Below, in pieces: positions 1-11,137 of a stretch of DNA of 64,000 nt. Origin of the DNA: Argyresthia goedartella. Its lineage: Eukaryota; Arthropoda; Insecta; Lepidoptera; Argyresthiidae. The notes below the pieces were generated by a model, which was not told the DNA's origin, ran no database searches, and saw nothing but the letters and a program-made list of their open reading frames with translations. Where the stretch lies: contig OX463813.1 in NCBI GenBank assembly GCA_949825045.1, forward strand, positions 3,844,001-3,908,000, written 5' to 3'. The position numbers and the translations under genes were made by a program. Position 1 is the first letter of the stretch; each line of letters starts with the position of its first letter.

Positions 1-277
1 TCGTCATTGTCTTACTACTTCACCGCACTCAGTACCCATCGAGACAACGTAGGGAACGGTCGCATTGCAAGAGGAAGTATCTATATAGAGTAGTTAATAC
101 CACAGAAATATTTTGTTGATATTTATGTTAGATTTTGTGATAAACTTCATGGACTCGTGTATTAATGCAGGCCACCATTTTTTATTTTTTTTTACTTTAC
201 ATTTCACTCTTGTCTGTCATTTTTGTAAATAATAAACATTGATTTTATTCGATCCACATTAACAATTTATAACAGAC

Positions 278-1697
278 ATGCCGAAAGCACTAAGAAAAGG
301 GAAACGTTTAGATCGGCAAGCCTGCGAAGTTATTTTCAATATTTATTTATATTTCTTAACTGAAAATGATAAATTCAAACATACCAACTATACTGCTTAC
401 TTTTGTAAAGTCCAAAAACGAGTTTCGGAGGCCAGTGGAATTTCTCAACGAACATTAAATAAAATATTGCAAAAAGAATACATAAATCAATCCACCTCCA
501 ATAGTCCGAAGTCGGCAAAGTTGGGTAGACCAAATAAATTATTTTGTCTAGGTTTTGACGATTTTGACTACAACGTTATACGCCGATTAGTGTATAATTT
601 CCATTTGATATACAAACAAGTACCTACAATTAAAGCACTGAAGTTATCCGAAGCCATAAATTTTAAGGGATGTGACTTTACGCTAAGAAAAATTCTTAGA
701 AAAATGGGATTTCGGTATAAAAAAGTTGAAAACAACAGAAAATTACTTATCGAGAAAGATGATGTTCGTTTAAAAAGAGTAAAGTTTTTAGCCGCGATAA
801 AAAAGTACAGATTGCAAGGGAGAGAGATTGTTTATATGGATGAAACATACATCCATACCTCACATTTGGCAGGTAAAAGCTGGGCTGACTCGTCAGAAAA
901 CGGAGTGAAACAGTTAATTTCTAAAGGACAACGTCTTATAATAGTGCACGCTGGTAGTAGAAAGGGGTTTATACCTGGGGCATTGTTAATGTATCAGTCT
1001 ACTGATAAAACAGGTGACTATCACAACGCGATGAACAATGAAAACTATGAAAAATGGCTTCGTAATCAACTCATTCCAAACTTAGCTCCACATTCGGTAC
1101 TAGTAGTAGATAATGCTGCATATCATAATAAGTACGTAGAAAAACCTCCTAATTCAAATACCAGGAAGCAAGACATGATTGATTGGCTATCCAAACATAA
1201 CGTTCCGATTGATCCGTCATTAACAAAACTTGAAATATATGAAATTATTTGCAAGTACAAACAAGACTTTGTAGAATACTCTATAGATAAACTTATGAAC
1301 GAATATGGACACAGCGTACTAAGATTGCCACCATATCATCCTGATTTCAATCCGATTGAAAACATATGGTCTCAAATAAAGGGATACGTATCCAAAAGAA
1401 ACATCAGTATGAATATGACTACTGTGAAACAATTGGTACAGGATAAAGGTTAATATAATTGGTTCCGATGTTTGGGCCAAAGTATGTGACCACGCCATTA
1501 AATGCGAAAACGAGTACCGAAAACACGAACCTGAGTTGGAAAATTATATGGCTAGTTTTGTAATCACCGTTCATGAAAACTCTGACGATGATACACCAGA
1601 AAATAGTTCTGATTCTGACTGTGATATGGAAGTTGGAAGTATTGTTTCGCATCACATTGTCCACCCCGCTCCTCCTCCTCTTATCCCGCTGTCATAA
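278..1697 (+). pseudogene. IS630-Tc1-mariner transposase of the DD82E type, frameshifted near the C-terminus
   Basis: The first 391 codons run from an ATG at 278 to a stop at 1451-1453, but the natural C-terminus continues in the next frame from about 1450 to a TAA at 1695-1697. That second part holds an acidic Ser/Asp-rich tail, so one frameshift breaks the gene. The N-terminal half looks like a paired helix-turn-helix DNA-binding region. The catalytic half shows YMDETYIH (Asp188), VVDNAAYH (Asp278) and NPIENIW (Glu361). The second Asp and the Glu are separated by 82 residues, which is the DD82E (Sailor) spacing rather than DD34D/E to DD41D. Such an enzyme cuts and pastes its own element at TA sites in the nucleus. 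I saw no convincing terminal inverted repeats in the flanks, so the element ends are not placed. Superfamily is secure; the subfamily rests on the spacing count. Confidence 0.88.
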
Positions 1698-2564
1698 TCG
1701 AAGTCGTTCATCCAATCAGAAAATCATATTTATTTATATTCATTTCTCTGCTGGTTTGTTTTGTTTTATGTTGAGGTGTCTTTTTTGTTATGTCATAGTA
1801 TTTTTAATTAATTACATAAATTTATTGTTATAAAAAAGGTCTGCAAAATCCTACTGTAGTTTTGACTTATAGTTAGACTTTTGGGGTTCCAATCCTTATA
1901 GAATCATTAGATAGTCCCAACCGGAATTTGGTTTTTATCAGTGCGTTTTATTGAAATAAAACGTCCTCAGTAACTAGTTATATTTTTGTTTACCTAACGA
2001 ATTCTTTATATGATAGAATCGTGGTGGTTTTAACATCTCAGTGTAATATACGTCAAACGGGCAATTTGACATTTGACATTAATAAATAAAGTATGCGATT
2101 TATTTGATACCTACACGTAATTTAATAATACAGTAATTCATAGACACATCGGCACCATTCGGGTGTTATCGTTGTTCCGAGTTTGCCGATAGGAAAGGAT
2201 TATTCACTACATCTATATGTTTGTTTTATTCCATCTAACATATAATATAAAAATAAGCATAAGCATAAGTCGGTAGTAAGCAGCGTTTCCGCGCGCTGTT
2301 TGTTTTTAGCATTCTTTGTTTGCATTTCAAACTAAACTCGTGTTGATTTAAATTATTATATTGTAACAAGAGAGGGTTTGCAATTACTGTAACCTCGTTT
2401 TTCAATTTCATTGCAAATATGAACAGATTTTACACTAAATCTATAGTGTTAGAGCACTATTTTGTCGTCAGTAGTGTAGTAGTGTATTTTGCCGGACTAG
2501 TCTAAGTTTTTTTTTTTATGCACGGGCAAAGTTGTTTAGAAGGATAAACATAAACATTTACCTA
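1698..2564. other. No recognisable gene
   Basis: AT-rich sequence with several T-runs and no open frame that resembles a known protein. It may include the unplaced 3' part of the DD82E element. Nothing else can be supported. Confidence 0.5.
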
Positions 2565-2645
2565 CAGGCTCATAGATTACTTCTGGCCCCACACTTGGAT
2601 ACCCTGTGTTTTGTTGGAACCAGAAAAAGCGTAACACAGTGTTTT
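2565..2645 (-). repeat. SINE 3'-tail fragment
   Basis: On the minus strand this contains the conserved SINE tail core: the GGTTCC..ACA..GGGTA..CC stretch followed by GTGTGGGGCCAG, seen here as GGCCCCACACTTGGATACCC. The same tail occurs at 15640-15725, 17780-17875, 18040-18125, 37290-37380 and 41455-41550. The tRNA-like head is missing here, as in 5'-truncated copies. It is preceded by the AAACATTTA-type tail found in other copies. Confidence 0.6.
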
Positions 2646-3154
2646 TTTTTGCCCCAAAAAAGTGTCATCCTCAGTTTAGTGCTTTAATGGATTCAGCTTT
2701 GTGTTTAAAAATTCTTAGTTTTTTTTAATCTAAAAGTTTTCGCGACTTTGGAAGGAAAATAAAAGAAAAAATCCTTATAAAAAACTATGAGGGGCTGGAT
2801 GTTCGTTGTTGCATGGGTGTTTAGAGCTATTTAAGGCACATGTTTTAGAGCTGTTTATTTGTTGAAACTCTGCATAAAATCGAAGCATTATTAATTTCTA
2901 TAAAAAAAATACTACTTCGAAGTAGAAACTCTAGCTTCAACAAACCCACTCTTTTTGTCGTTTAGTAGTAGTATAAAGTTGCATGTTAATGCCTACCTCT
3001 GTTTTTCGGAGATATGATTAATATTTGTTTCTGAGGTCGATTTATGAGGGTTTTCACAAAGGTCAGCACCTATTTTATTGAAACTTTGTGTACTTGTTTA
3101 CGATTTTTTTTTGTCACGGCTTCTAATCAGTCAGGTTTTTGTTTTTTTAACCAC
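2646..3154. other. No recognisable gene
   Basis: AT-rich, T-run-rich sequence without a recognisable coding frame or repeat boundary. Confidence 0.4.
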
Positions 3155-3290
3155 TTTTTTAGGGTACCATACCCGAAAGGTGCCAGACGGGGCCCTATTA
3201 CTTTGCCTCCACTCAGTCCGTCCGACCTTTACAGGGTTGTGTCTTTGAAACCGTAATAGGTAGCCAGTGGAAATTTTCTCAGAATGTTTG
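3155..3290 (-). repeat. Diverged copy of a common lepidopteran interspersed repeat
   Basis: The minus strand ends in a GGGTACGG-type block and upstream has the CAGTCCGTCCGA / GGTTTCAAAGACACAACC arrangement. This corresponds, heavily diverged, to the right half of the repeat at 27926-28303 (GGTTCATGAGATACAGCC, then GACAGACGGACAGACAGACA, then a run toward GGGTACGGAACC). Only the right half is visible. Family membership is by eye. Confidence 0.45.
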
Positions 3291-3773
3291 TTATTGTTAC
3301 CTATGGTCCTATGGCATCATCTATGGTCCTCGCGTCCCCCGTTAAACTGCTTCAGTTGGCATTCTCGTCTTTTTATTGCTTTTACTACCAAAATCCCTTG
3401 TTTTTTGAGATAATGTTTTGGTCAGTTAACATACATAGCCATAATAATCAATGTGTTACCATTAGTAAAACATCGGGAAAGCCTTAAGACATCAAAACAT
3501 AAATTGTCATCTCGTCGATCACGCAACAAGCCCGTGCCCCGAGCCACCCAGCGACCCCAGCCAATACTGACTTTTACGCGAGTGGAGTGAGCATCAACTT
3601 CGAGCAGCAACTACTACCGCCGTGCACCGCGCGACCACGATCAACGTGTGACGCACCCGCTTCTCTCAGCGTACAGCATTGCAACGAGTTAACAAGTAGC
3701 AGAAGTGAGGACTACTTTACTATCATTCATTACTTTTAACTGGATTTAAATTCTGAGAAGAAGGTGAGCATCA

Positions 3774-4850
3774 TGTCAATGGGACCATTCCTGCTATGTG
3801 CCGCATGTTGTGACGATAAGAAAACGAATACTATGATTGCGTCAGCTGTGAAAATAGACTTCACAAATTGTGTGTTTATGACTCTTTGACACCTGAGTCT
3901 TCAGACACTAACAATCTCATGTATATGCCCGGAGGGCAAATGTATAACTCAAATACTCCCGTGCGCCCTAATCAACAACCAGAACTCCTGAATGTCACCT
4001 ATAGGAAAAACAGAGCTGCTGTTGCACTGGACACCTCCATGGAGATTGGCGACGCTTTCGATTTAACAATTTTATTGACTGAAATACGCCAACTAAAAAA
4101 AGCAGTGAACGATTTAACCCTGCAAAACTCGGAAATGGCACTACTCAGAAAAGACGTCATGGAGTTGAAAAATCAACTTACCATCTTGTCATCGTCACAG
4201 TCTACTCCTGGAGAAAAGGAAAAGCAGCTGGCTTCGCGCGATCTTGAAATGGCCGAACTTCGTTGCACAGTTGCTGATCTGAAAATGACTGTAGGTAAGC
4301 AAGAACAACAGGGCATACGAAACGAATTAGAAATATTAGGAGTACCCGAAACTGACCACGAAAACCTCCACCAGTTAACGATGATTGCAGCAAATAAACT
4401 AGGAGTTGCTCTTACTGACTCCGATGTCGACGGTATGTACCGCGCTGGCCCCCGTCGCTCAACACTCGCCCCTACCGCAACCAATGCCAAGAATCTGCCT
4501 CGTCCAATTGTCGTAAAACTCGTCCGAACAGCCAAACGTGATGAGCTAGTGAAGGCGTCTAAAGATAGGAAAACTCTTACCTCAGAGGACATCGTACCTG
4601 GCACTAACAACTCGATATACATGAACGAGCGTTTGACAAAAGCGAACAGAACGCTTTTTCGTAGCACCAGACTACGAGCTTCCGAGTACAAATACCGCTT
4701 TTGTTGGGTGTGAGATGGCTGCATATAGGTCCGAAAAGCGGAGAAGAAACCAGCAATCCAGATCCGCTCGGAAGGAGACATCGACATCGAACAGAATATT
4801 GGCGTGCGCGTCGATCAAACGACCACAGACTTCAACTCCAAACGATAAAA
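3774..4850 (+). pseudogene. LINE-1 ORF1 protein (zinc finger, coiled coil, FP25K-like C-terminal domain)
   Basis: The likely start is the ATG at 3774, which opens a Cys/His-rich segment (LCAACC..., then in another frame YDCVSCENRLHKLC), a PHD-like finger. A frameshift near 3825-3835 moves translation into the long frame read from 3868. Residues 75-145 of that frame are a Leu/Lys/Glu-rich coiled coil. The segment after it (NELEILGVPE...) is the domain shared with baculovirus FP25K-type proteins and many arthropod LINE ORF1s. A second frameshift near 4711 and a TAG just after it precede the last conserved segment, which ends at a TAA near 4850. ORF1 proteins bind element RNA and act as chaperones. 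Confidence 0.78.
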
Positions 4851-5112
4851 AGATTGTTGGATTATGCTCAATTTCTCTCAACCTAATTATTGTGCTTAAA
4901 GTATGTCAATATTTATATATTTGTATTATGTATATGTACCTATATTGTTATGCAAATTTTCACATTATTCGATGTGACCTAGGTAGTCACACACACATCC
5001 ATACATAAAAAGTCAATAAAAAAAGGCTACATTGGGTCCGCGATAAAGTTCCTACACATAAAACCTGTGATACTCATATCATCACCTTCTATGACAGTAT
5101 GTTTACTAGACA

Positions 5113-8100
5113 ATGACAAATGATCTATTACAACAATATATAAAAGGCCTTAACAATGTGAGCGATGATATGGAATCTTTGGAGATTATCTGCCATAGTT
5201 TGGATGAACTTGAAACTGCAAGTAGGCAACTCAACTCTGCATTTAGTTTTAAAATATTGAATTTTAATATAAGGAGTATTAATAAAAACTTTGATAATTT
5301 CTTGTGATTATCAAAAAATTCAAAATTCAAAAAGAGTTTATTTCCATAAGAAACACATAGGTAACATTTGGAGAATGTCAAATCTTAAACTAACACATGT
5401 ATAAGGTACAGGGAAATATAGAACTCAACTTGATTAACTTCAAACGTTTAAACGTTGCCTGTGCTATCATCGTTCTGACAGAGTGCCAGATAAATGAATT
5501 TTGTATTATTCCAAGCATGCCGGGATACAAAATTCACCAAACCAACAGAAATATAAACAAAAATAGCGGTGTAGTCGTTTATGTTAAGGACTTCTGGAAC
5601 CCCGTTGTTTCCGAGGTTAATTTTAAAGAAGCTGATGGACTTTCATCAATATTCCAAAAACCGTCAAAGTTTTCGCTTTCTAACGTACACCCTCTTTTGA
5701 TATATACCAACTTGACACTGCTGGTGGTGGAAATGTCATAGTTGCAGGAGATATCAACATCAATATTCTGCCAACAGATGATAGACCCTTACAGCGTATA
5801 GATTACCTTAATATAATGCCGAACACTGCCTCCTTCCAGCTATTACGAAACCAACAAGATTAAACTCCTGTCTCGATCATATTTTTATCAAGACTCTATC
5901 AATAGGTTTAGTCTGTGCGACCGATGTAACGGACCTTTATATGACCTTAGCTGGTCTGATATTGGGTAAACCTAAAATGAACCGTTTAAGTCGCACTAGG
6001 CTTAGTAGAGATATTAACGCTATCAAAGAGGATTTGACCGATACGAATTGGTCGACGTTATAAATGAAACAAACGTGGATGAAGCCGTCAAAATTTTCAC
6101 AGAACGTCTGTCCTTTGTAGTTGACAAGCACACCGAATTCATAAAATGTAGTCGTTCCAAATTCAACCTTAGACCATGGATCACCCCAGGATTAATGCGT
6201 TGTATGAGACACCGTGATAGACTGCACATTCATGCTAAAAAATACCCTAAAGATGAGATAAAGCAAGTTATATACAAACGTTATCGCAGCTATTGTAATG
6301 ATCTTTTAAGAAAAATTAGAATAGAATATGAAAGTAGGGAACTGCAGGATAGCCATGGTGATTCTAAAAAGCTCTGGAAGTTGGTCAGGGACATATGTAA
6401 TATTTCTAAATCAAACAGTGAGCCAGTAGATCTTTTGTCTGTACCTGGCTCATCTAACCCAAAAGATTCCCTCAAAATTTGTTATGACTTTTTGCTAATG
6501 TTGGCAATAATCTTGCAAAAGTCATTCTTGATACAACTAAGACTTGCGAAGAAAGGCTGTCAACAATTGTACAGCCAAAACTGTATGTAACAGAATCATT
6601 TCATATGGAACCAACTGATCTGAAAACCAACAAAGCTCCGGGCATCGATGGGCTCAACAATTCCCTTGTAAAGGAAATTAAGCAATACTTGGTAGAACCT
6701 TTAACAGCAATTTTCAATATCAGTCTTGCAACAGGAGTATTCCCTCAGAAGTGGAAGACGGCATCAATTAGACCGATACACAAGAGTGGTAAAAAAGATA
6801 CACCGGATAACTACCATCCTATATCCTTGCTGGGAGTTTTCTCCAAGTTGCTTGAAAAACTGGTACATAAACGATTAGTTAAATTTATAGAGTCTAGGGA
6901 CCTGCTTTCAGACAGACAATTTGGGTTTAGGCGGAATAGATCAACTGAGGATGCAGTCTCCTTATTGATACAATTTTGTCATCACAACTGGACAAACAGC
7001 AGTGTAGCATAGTAGTTTTCCTAGATTTGGAGAAAGCTCTTGACACTGTCTCATCTCGTTTTCTCTTACGTAAGCTGGAATATTTTGGTATTAGAGGCCT
7101 AGCCCTAGAGTGGTTCAATAGCTATCTTTCAGAGCGGAGACAGTGTTTAAAGATTGGCAATCAAACTAGCGATAGCGAAATGGTGAATTTTGGTGTACCA
7201 CAAGGCAGCATACTAGGGCCAACATTGTTCATATTATACATGGATGATATTCATAGTATGCCAATAAAAAATTCCGAAATTATCTGCTACGCCGACGACA
7301 CCGCCATCATTTTTCACGAAGATAGCTGGAGTGACGTTTTTGCTAGCGCTGAGAGTGGAATGTCGACCATAGTCAAGTTGCAAAGTAATCTTTTAACCTT
7401 GAATGCAAAAAAGACCAAATTTCTGTGCTTTCATAAAACTGCTGCGTCGTCACCTCCGCCTCATCCTGACAATGTGATGCCATTTCTAGGTGTGATGAGA
7501 TTAGGTACCTTGGCGTAATAATCAACCAAAACCTTAACTTCAGGCCACACCTCGAAAAAGTGTCAGGCCGAGTTCGTAGAATAATAAGCATCATGCGTCA
7601 CCTACGTAACACTGCAACCTGGGATATTCTAAAAACAGTATATTTTGCACTATGTCAATCACTACTGACATATTGTATCTCTTGCTGGGGTGGTGCCGGA
7701 AAGACAGCTATGCTAAAAGTCGAGAGAGCACAACGTTCTGTCTTAAAAATAATGCTAAAAAAACCTTATAAATACCCTACCGAAAACTTATTTAAAGAAT
7801 CGGGGATTTTAAGTGTCAGGAAGCTATATTTAATAAAAATAGTCCTCTCCACACACAAAACTGTAATAAACTCGTACAAATACGCGGCGTTGTTATTAAA
7901 ACGAATATTTAGAATACCTATGCCATGTATTCGGACTGTCTTTGCCTCCCGATTCAGTCCTTTTGTAAATAGTTTGGTTTACAACAAGGTTCTAAACAGC
8001 TGCAACATTAAAGAAAGTACCTTAAAGGAAACTAAGAAGATTGAGCAGGATTGGATGGTGACTCTGTCCTACGAAACTGTTGAGCAGATAACTGCTCAAC

Positions 8101-8159
8101 AGTTTCGTACTAATAATAGTAGCTTAAAAATGCTTTTTATAAAAACTACTGATGGATGA
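5113..8159 (+). pseudogene. LINE-1 ORF2 protein (endonuclease and reverse transcriptase)
   Basis: The start at 5113 is supported by the typical upstream acidic segment leading into LNFNIRSINKNFDNF, the first strand of the endonuclease. After a disrupted stretch (5308-5396, with an AATTC-like simple motif) the endonuclease continues with VLTECQ. The middle linker is at 6048-6590. The reverse transcriptase starts at 6605 (NKAPGIDGLN, then WKTASIRPIHKSGKKD, FGFRRNRST) and shifts frame near 7000. It continues with FLDLEKALDTV, FGVPQGSILGP and the active-site YADD at about 7288. The thumb and C-terminal domain lie at 7560-8159. At least five frame changes make it non-functional. The protein would nick target DNA and prime reverse transcription there. 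Confidence 0.85.
8070..8109. repeat. Perfect hairpin, 18-bp arms, 4-nt loop
   Basis: The left arm 8070-8087 (TACGAAACTGTTGAGCAG) is the exact reverse complement of 8092-8109, with loop ATAA. It lies within the C-terminal coding part of LINE-1 ORF2, so it is not a terminator-type element of the family as far as I can tell. Confidence 0.95.
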
Positions 8160-8405
8160 GATGTGACAACCTTGACTTAAAATTTACGTTATATTTTATA
8201 TTATATATATTTTAATATTAAATATTTTTTTATATTCATAGATATTAATGAAACATTGTTTTTTATTTCCTGTATTGTGTTAATGACACAAATCAAACTA
8301 TTAATCGTATGAGTTTCCCACGACACAGGCATGCCTAGTGTGGGAAGCACTGTTAATCTATTTTGTAAATTAAGTCTGCAAATAAATATTTTTTTCATTT
8401 TTCAT
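8160..8405 (+). other. LINE-1 3' UTR with SINE-like hairpin
   Basis: AT-rich 3' UTR. At about 8310-8347 it contains CCCACGACACAGG and CCTAGTGTGGGA, which can pair as an imperfect stem. The block continues as GAAGCACTG and AAATTAAGTCTGCAAATAAAT. The same order of words is found at the 3' end of the SINEs at 37190-37380 and 17669-17875. It ends in a CATTTTT-rich tail. Confidence 0.7.
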
Positions 8406-8479
8406 TTTCATTTTCACCTGTTTTATTATTACTTTTTATTATTATTATTACAAATAATAATTAAAATAATAATAATAAG

Positions 8480-8775
8480 GGATCTCCATACAACATAGGT
8501 ACATGTTTTATTGCAAATTTTTGCTTTGGCTCTATCTTAAAAACAGTGATACATACGGGCATCAAACTTGGGGGGCTAATTGTAGGGCTTATTATGAAGT
8601 ATAACAAATAATAAAAAATGGCTAAGTGCGAATTAGACTCACGCATTTTGGGGCCCGTAAAAACTTTTTTTTTATTTATATGGCTTAGAAAGTTGGTAAT
8701 AATGGAGAAGCTGATGATGATGATAGTACAGAACCCTCGGTGCGCGAGTCGAACTTGCACTTGGCCGGTTTGTTA
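8480..8775 (-). repeat. Interspersed repeat, related to the 27926-28303 copy
   Basis: The minus strand begins CCGGCCAAGTGCAAGTTCGA, then CTCGCGCACCGAGGGTTCTG, matching the head of the repeat at 27926 (GCGAGTCTAACTCGCGCACG, AAGGGTTCCGTACC). The far end carries TTGTATGGAGATCCC, corresponding to TTGTATGGGAGCCCC at 28130. The interior has been replaced by AT-rich sequence. No coding capacity is evident. Confidence 0.6.
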
Positions 8776-8863
8776 GGACTCATCAAGTGGGTAATTTAAA
8801 ATTTTCGGTTGTCAGTATGACCGGAAAATGAACTTCATCATTGAAAAACTCTTCTAGATTCAA

Positions 8864-9590
8864 CTAATCTTCTGCGACCATTTGCAAATTGCTTTCATTA
8901 GGAGGTTGCAGAAGATTTTGTACAGCTGCTGGCAATGGCAGTCGTTTTGAAAAATGACGTTTGCGGAGGCCAATCATTGAATTTAAAGGATCTGATGACT
9001 CCAGTGATCGGTGAAACAGATCAATCGAAGTTGTGACTCTGTCCATCTTTCTGCAATGATGCTCTCTATCTCTGCGCCAGGATTTGTTACATGATTCTGC
9101 AGCCCGTTCTGACAAAATCCCTATTGGTATGGAATTAGCATCTATAATGTCACCACCATGCACCAGAATCTTGTATTGTCACCGTCATGGGGTACCAGCG
9201 GCCATATGAGTTTACATATTTTTCAGCTAATGAGCGACAGAACACGGCGAACTTGTTACGGTCTATTGTCAACTCGGCATTTATTGTGAGCAAAATAATA
9301 TGCAGTTGGTCTACAAGCCACGTGTCCAGAATAATAGCAAACAATGACTGTACAGTTCGCGCAGTGATGCCGTCATTTGTATTACCAGCATTCGGTCGAA
9401 CAACATCCACCAATAACCCCATTTGGCTTCTAATATCACCGATACGAAGTTTTCTTTGCTCCATAAGACTACTTTCATCTGTTTTTTTTAGGATTGTCCA
9501 GGCAGATAAAAAAGATGGTAGTTGGTTAATTTGACTTTTTAATGAGGTAACAACTTTGAAATACATAAACTTTTGGTTACGTGCGCTTAG
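8864..9590 (-). pseudogene. Fragment of an unnamed, repeated arthropod protein family
   Basis: Two minus-strand frames abut: one runs down to about 9150 (SLAEKYVNSYGRWYPMTVTI), and the other picks up at about 9160 (KILVHGGDIIDANSIPIG, then SERAAESCNK and LFHRSLESSDPLNS). One missing base near 9155 separates them. I recognise the arrangement as that of multi-copy arthropod proteins of unknown function often seen near transposons, but I cannot name a domain. The long frame above it also runs without a stop into the Pao remnant; I take that as chance read-through, because a C-run at 9656-9664 and a composition change lie between. The product and role are unknown. Confidence 0.5.
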
Positions 9591-9699
9591 GTGAACGGTC
9601 GGTGGTAAGTGGCGAAGCAGACAAAATGGCGGCGGTGAGCTGACGCAGGCGCATCCCCCCCCCCCTCGTCCATTGCCTCGTCCTGCTGTCACCTTAGGG

Positions 9700-11125
9700 G
9701 CGCGTACATACTTCCGGACATTGAAAGCAGGTCTTTCAACAACAACATCATTTGGTTCTACTGCTGTGTCATCATTGTAATCAACAGCAGGAATGATACA
9801 CATTCTGTTCATGACTCTTCTCATTGTGCCTTTGTTTGAGAGAACATCAGCTACTCTACTGATTCCATCTGGTCCAGGGCCTAATCGACTGATTCTTGCT
9901 AATCTCCACTGAAGAGGCGGTAAGTTATCTTCTTTCAACTAGACTAGGTCCCCCACTTGAATGTCTCCCTGCCTTGTCTGCCATTTCGTCCGCTGCTGAA
10001 GCTCTGTCACGAACTCTCGACGCCATCGGTCCCAGAAATGCTCAATATGCTCAAATCTATTGGGATGCTTAGCAGTGACAGGTGGTGACGGCAAGGACAT
10101 GAATGGCTGTCCGATTAAGGAATGCCCTGGTGTCAAATGAGATGTAATAGTTGGATCGGACAAGAGCGGAGTTAGATGACGGGAATTTAAAATTGCCTCG
10201 ATTTGTGCAAGCAATGTAGCCCACTCCTCAAACGTTAGTGAAGCATTGCCAGCAACCCGTCTGAAGTGGTGCTTGCCTGACTTAACACCAGCCTTCCATA
10301 TTCCTCCAAAGTTCGGGGAATATGCGGGGCGGAAAACAAATTTAATACCCTCATCATTTGTAAACTGAATTACAGACTGACGGCTGGACCTTACAAGTTT
10401 AATTCATTGCTAGCGCCTTTTAAATTTGTGCCATTATCGCAATAAATGACCGCAGGCTTGCTCCTCCTTAGAAATAAACCTTCGCAGTGATAAAATGAAT
10501 GCTTGCGAGCTTAGGTCACTAACAAGTTTGAGATGCAATACCTTAGTGGCAAGACAGACAAATAAACATAAGTAGCATTTGGACACACGATTGCCCTTGC
10601 CCCTACGACAAGATACGGGGTCGATAAGGCCGGACCATTCATGATTATGAATGGTCCGGCCATATCGACCCCGCATGAGTAGAAAGGGAAAGTAGGATTA
10701 GTCCTATCAACTGGTAAGTTTACACTCATTGGTTGACTTGTTTTACCGCGATAACGCGCACAAATTAAGCATCGCTTAGTAACATTTCGCGCTAAATGTC
10801 TGCTTCCTATAGGCCAAAATTGTTCCCTAACAGAGGCTAGCAGCAGCTGAGGTCCCGCATGGCATAACCTCAAATGCTCGTGCGACATAATCAATTTAGT
10901 AAAATAATGTTTTGCGTCTAAAATCTTTGAATGTTTTTTATCATAATCAAATGAGGAATTTTCAATTCGCCCACCTACTCTAAGAACATTGATGTTTAAA
11001 AATGTGGTTAGAGGCAATAATTTTGACCTTCGATTTAAAGTTTTGTTATTTCTGATTGATTCAATCTCTAACGAAAATGACTGTGACTGACTTGATCTAA
11101 CCAGGAAATGGAATGAGTTATTCAA
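9700..11125 (-). pseudogene. BEL/Pao pol remnant: integrase and C-terminal domain
   Basis: Reading down the minus strand from 11125: RVGGRIENSS and the zinc-binding HEHLRLCHAGPQ...C..C motif, the integrase core beginning GVDMAGPF, DNGTNL at about 10430, then FGGIWKAG at about 10300, LLAQIEAILNSR at 10210 and the DUF5641-type tail (VGDLV, stop, LKEDNLPPLQWRL). The catalytic Glu of the usual WEA motif is Lys here. There is an in-frame stop at 9939-9941, further stops near 10410, and a 26-bp inverted duplication at 10617-10672. No LTR was found near it, so it is an orphan fragment. Confidence 0.82.
10617..10672. repeat. Hairpin, 26-bp arms with one mismatch, 4-nt loop
   Basis: Arms 10617-10642 and 10647-10672 are reverse complements apart from one A/T mismatch pair; the loop is GATT. 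It sits directly after the first catalytic Asp segment of the Pao integrase remnant and breaks that frame. The conserved reading resumes on the other side (RRGKGNRVSKCYLCLF). Confidence 0.95.
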
Positions 11126-11137
11126 TTCGTCATTATT

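Larger units (their letters stand above)
3480..8405 (+). mobile_element. LINE-1: near full-length non-LTR retrotransposon (Jockey/CR1 group)
   Basis: A single plus-strand element with a GC-richer 5' leader (about 3480-3773), ORF1 (3774-4850), ORF2 (5113-8159) and a 3' UTR ending near 8405 in a T/C-rich, CATTTT-repeated tail. The order PHD-type zinc finger and coiled-coil ORF1, then apurinic endonuclease and reverse transcriptase in ORF2 without RNase H, fits the CR1/Jockey group. Both ORFs carry several frameshifts and stops, so the copy is dead. Its 3' UTR (about 8300-8350) resembles the tail of the SINE copies in this window. The 5' boundary is inferred from the change in base composition. 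Confidence 0.8.

Noticed and set aside
4173..4787. 204-codon minus-strand frame opposite LINE-1 ORF1
   Set aside because: Shadow of the coding strand; no recognisable motif, while the plus strand has coiled coil and FP25K-like words.
9187..9534. 115-codon plus-strand frame
   Set aside because: It is opposite a minus-strand frame with conserved words; no motif of its own.
9150..9938. Single 262-codon protein joining Pao tail and the unnamed family
   Set aside because: The join crosses a C-run and a composition change, and each half matches a different family; read-through by chance.
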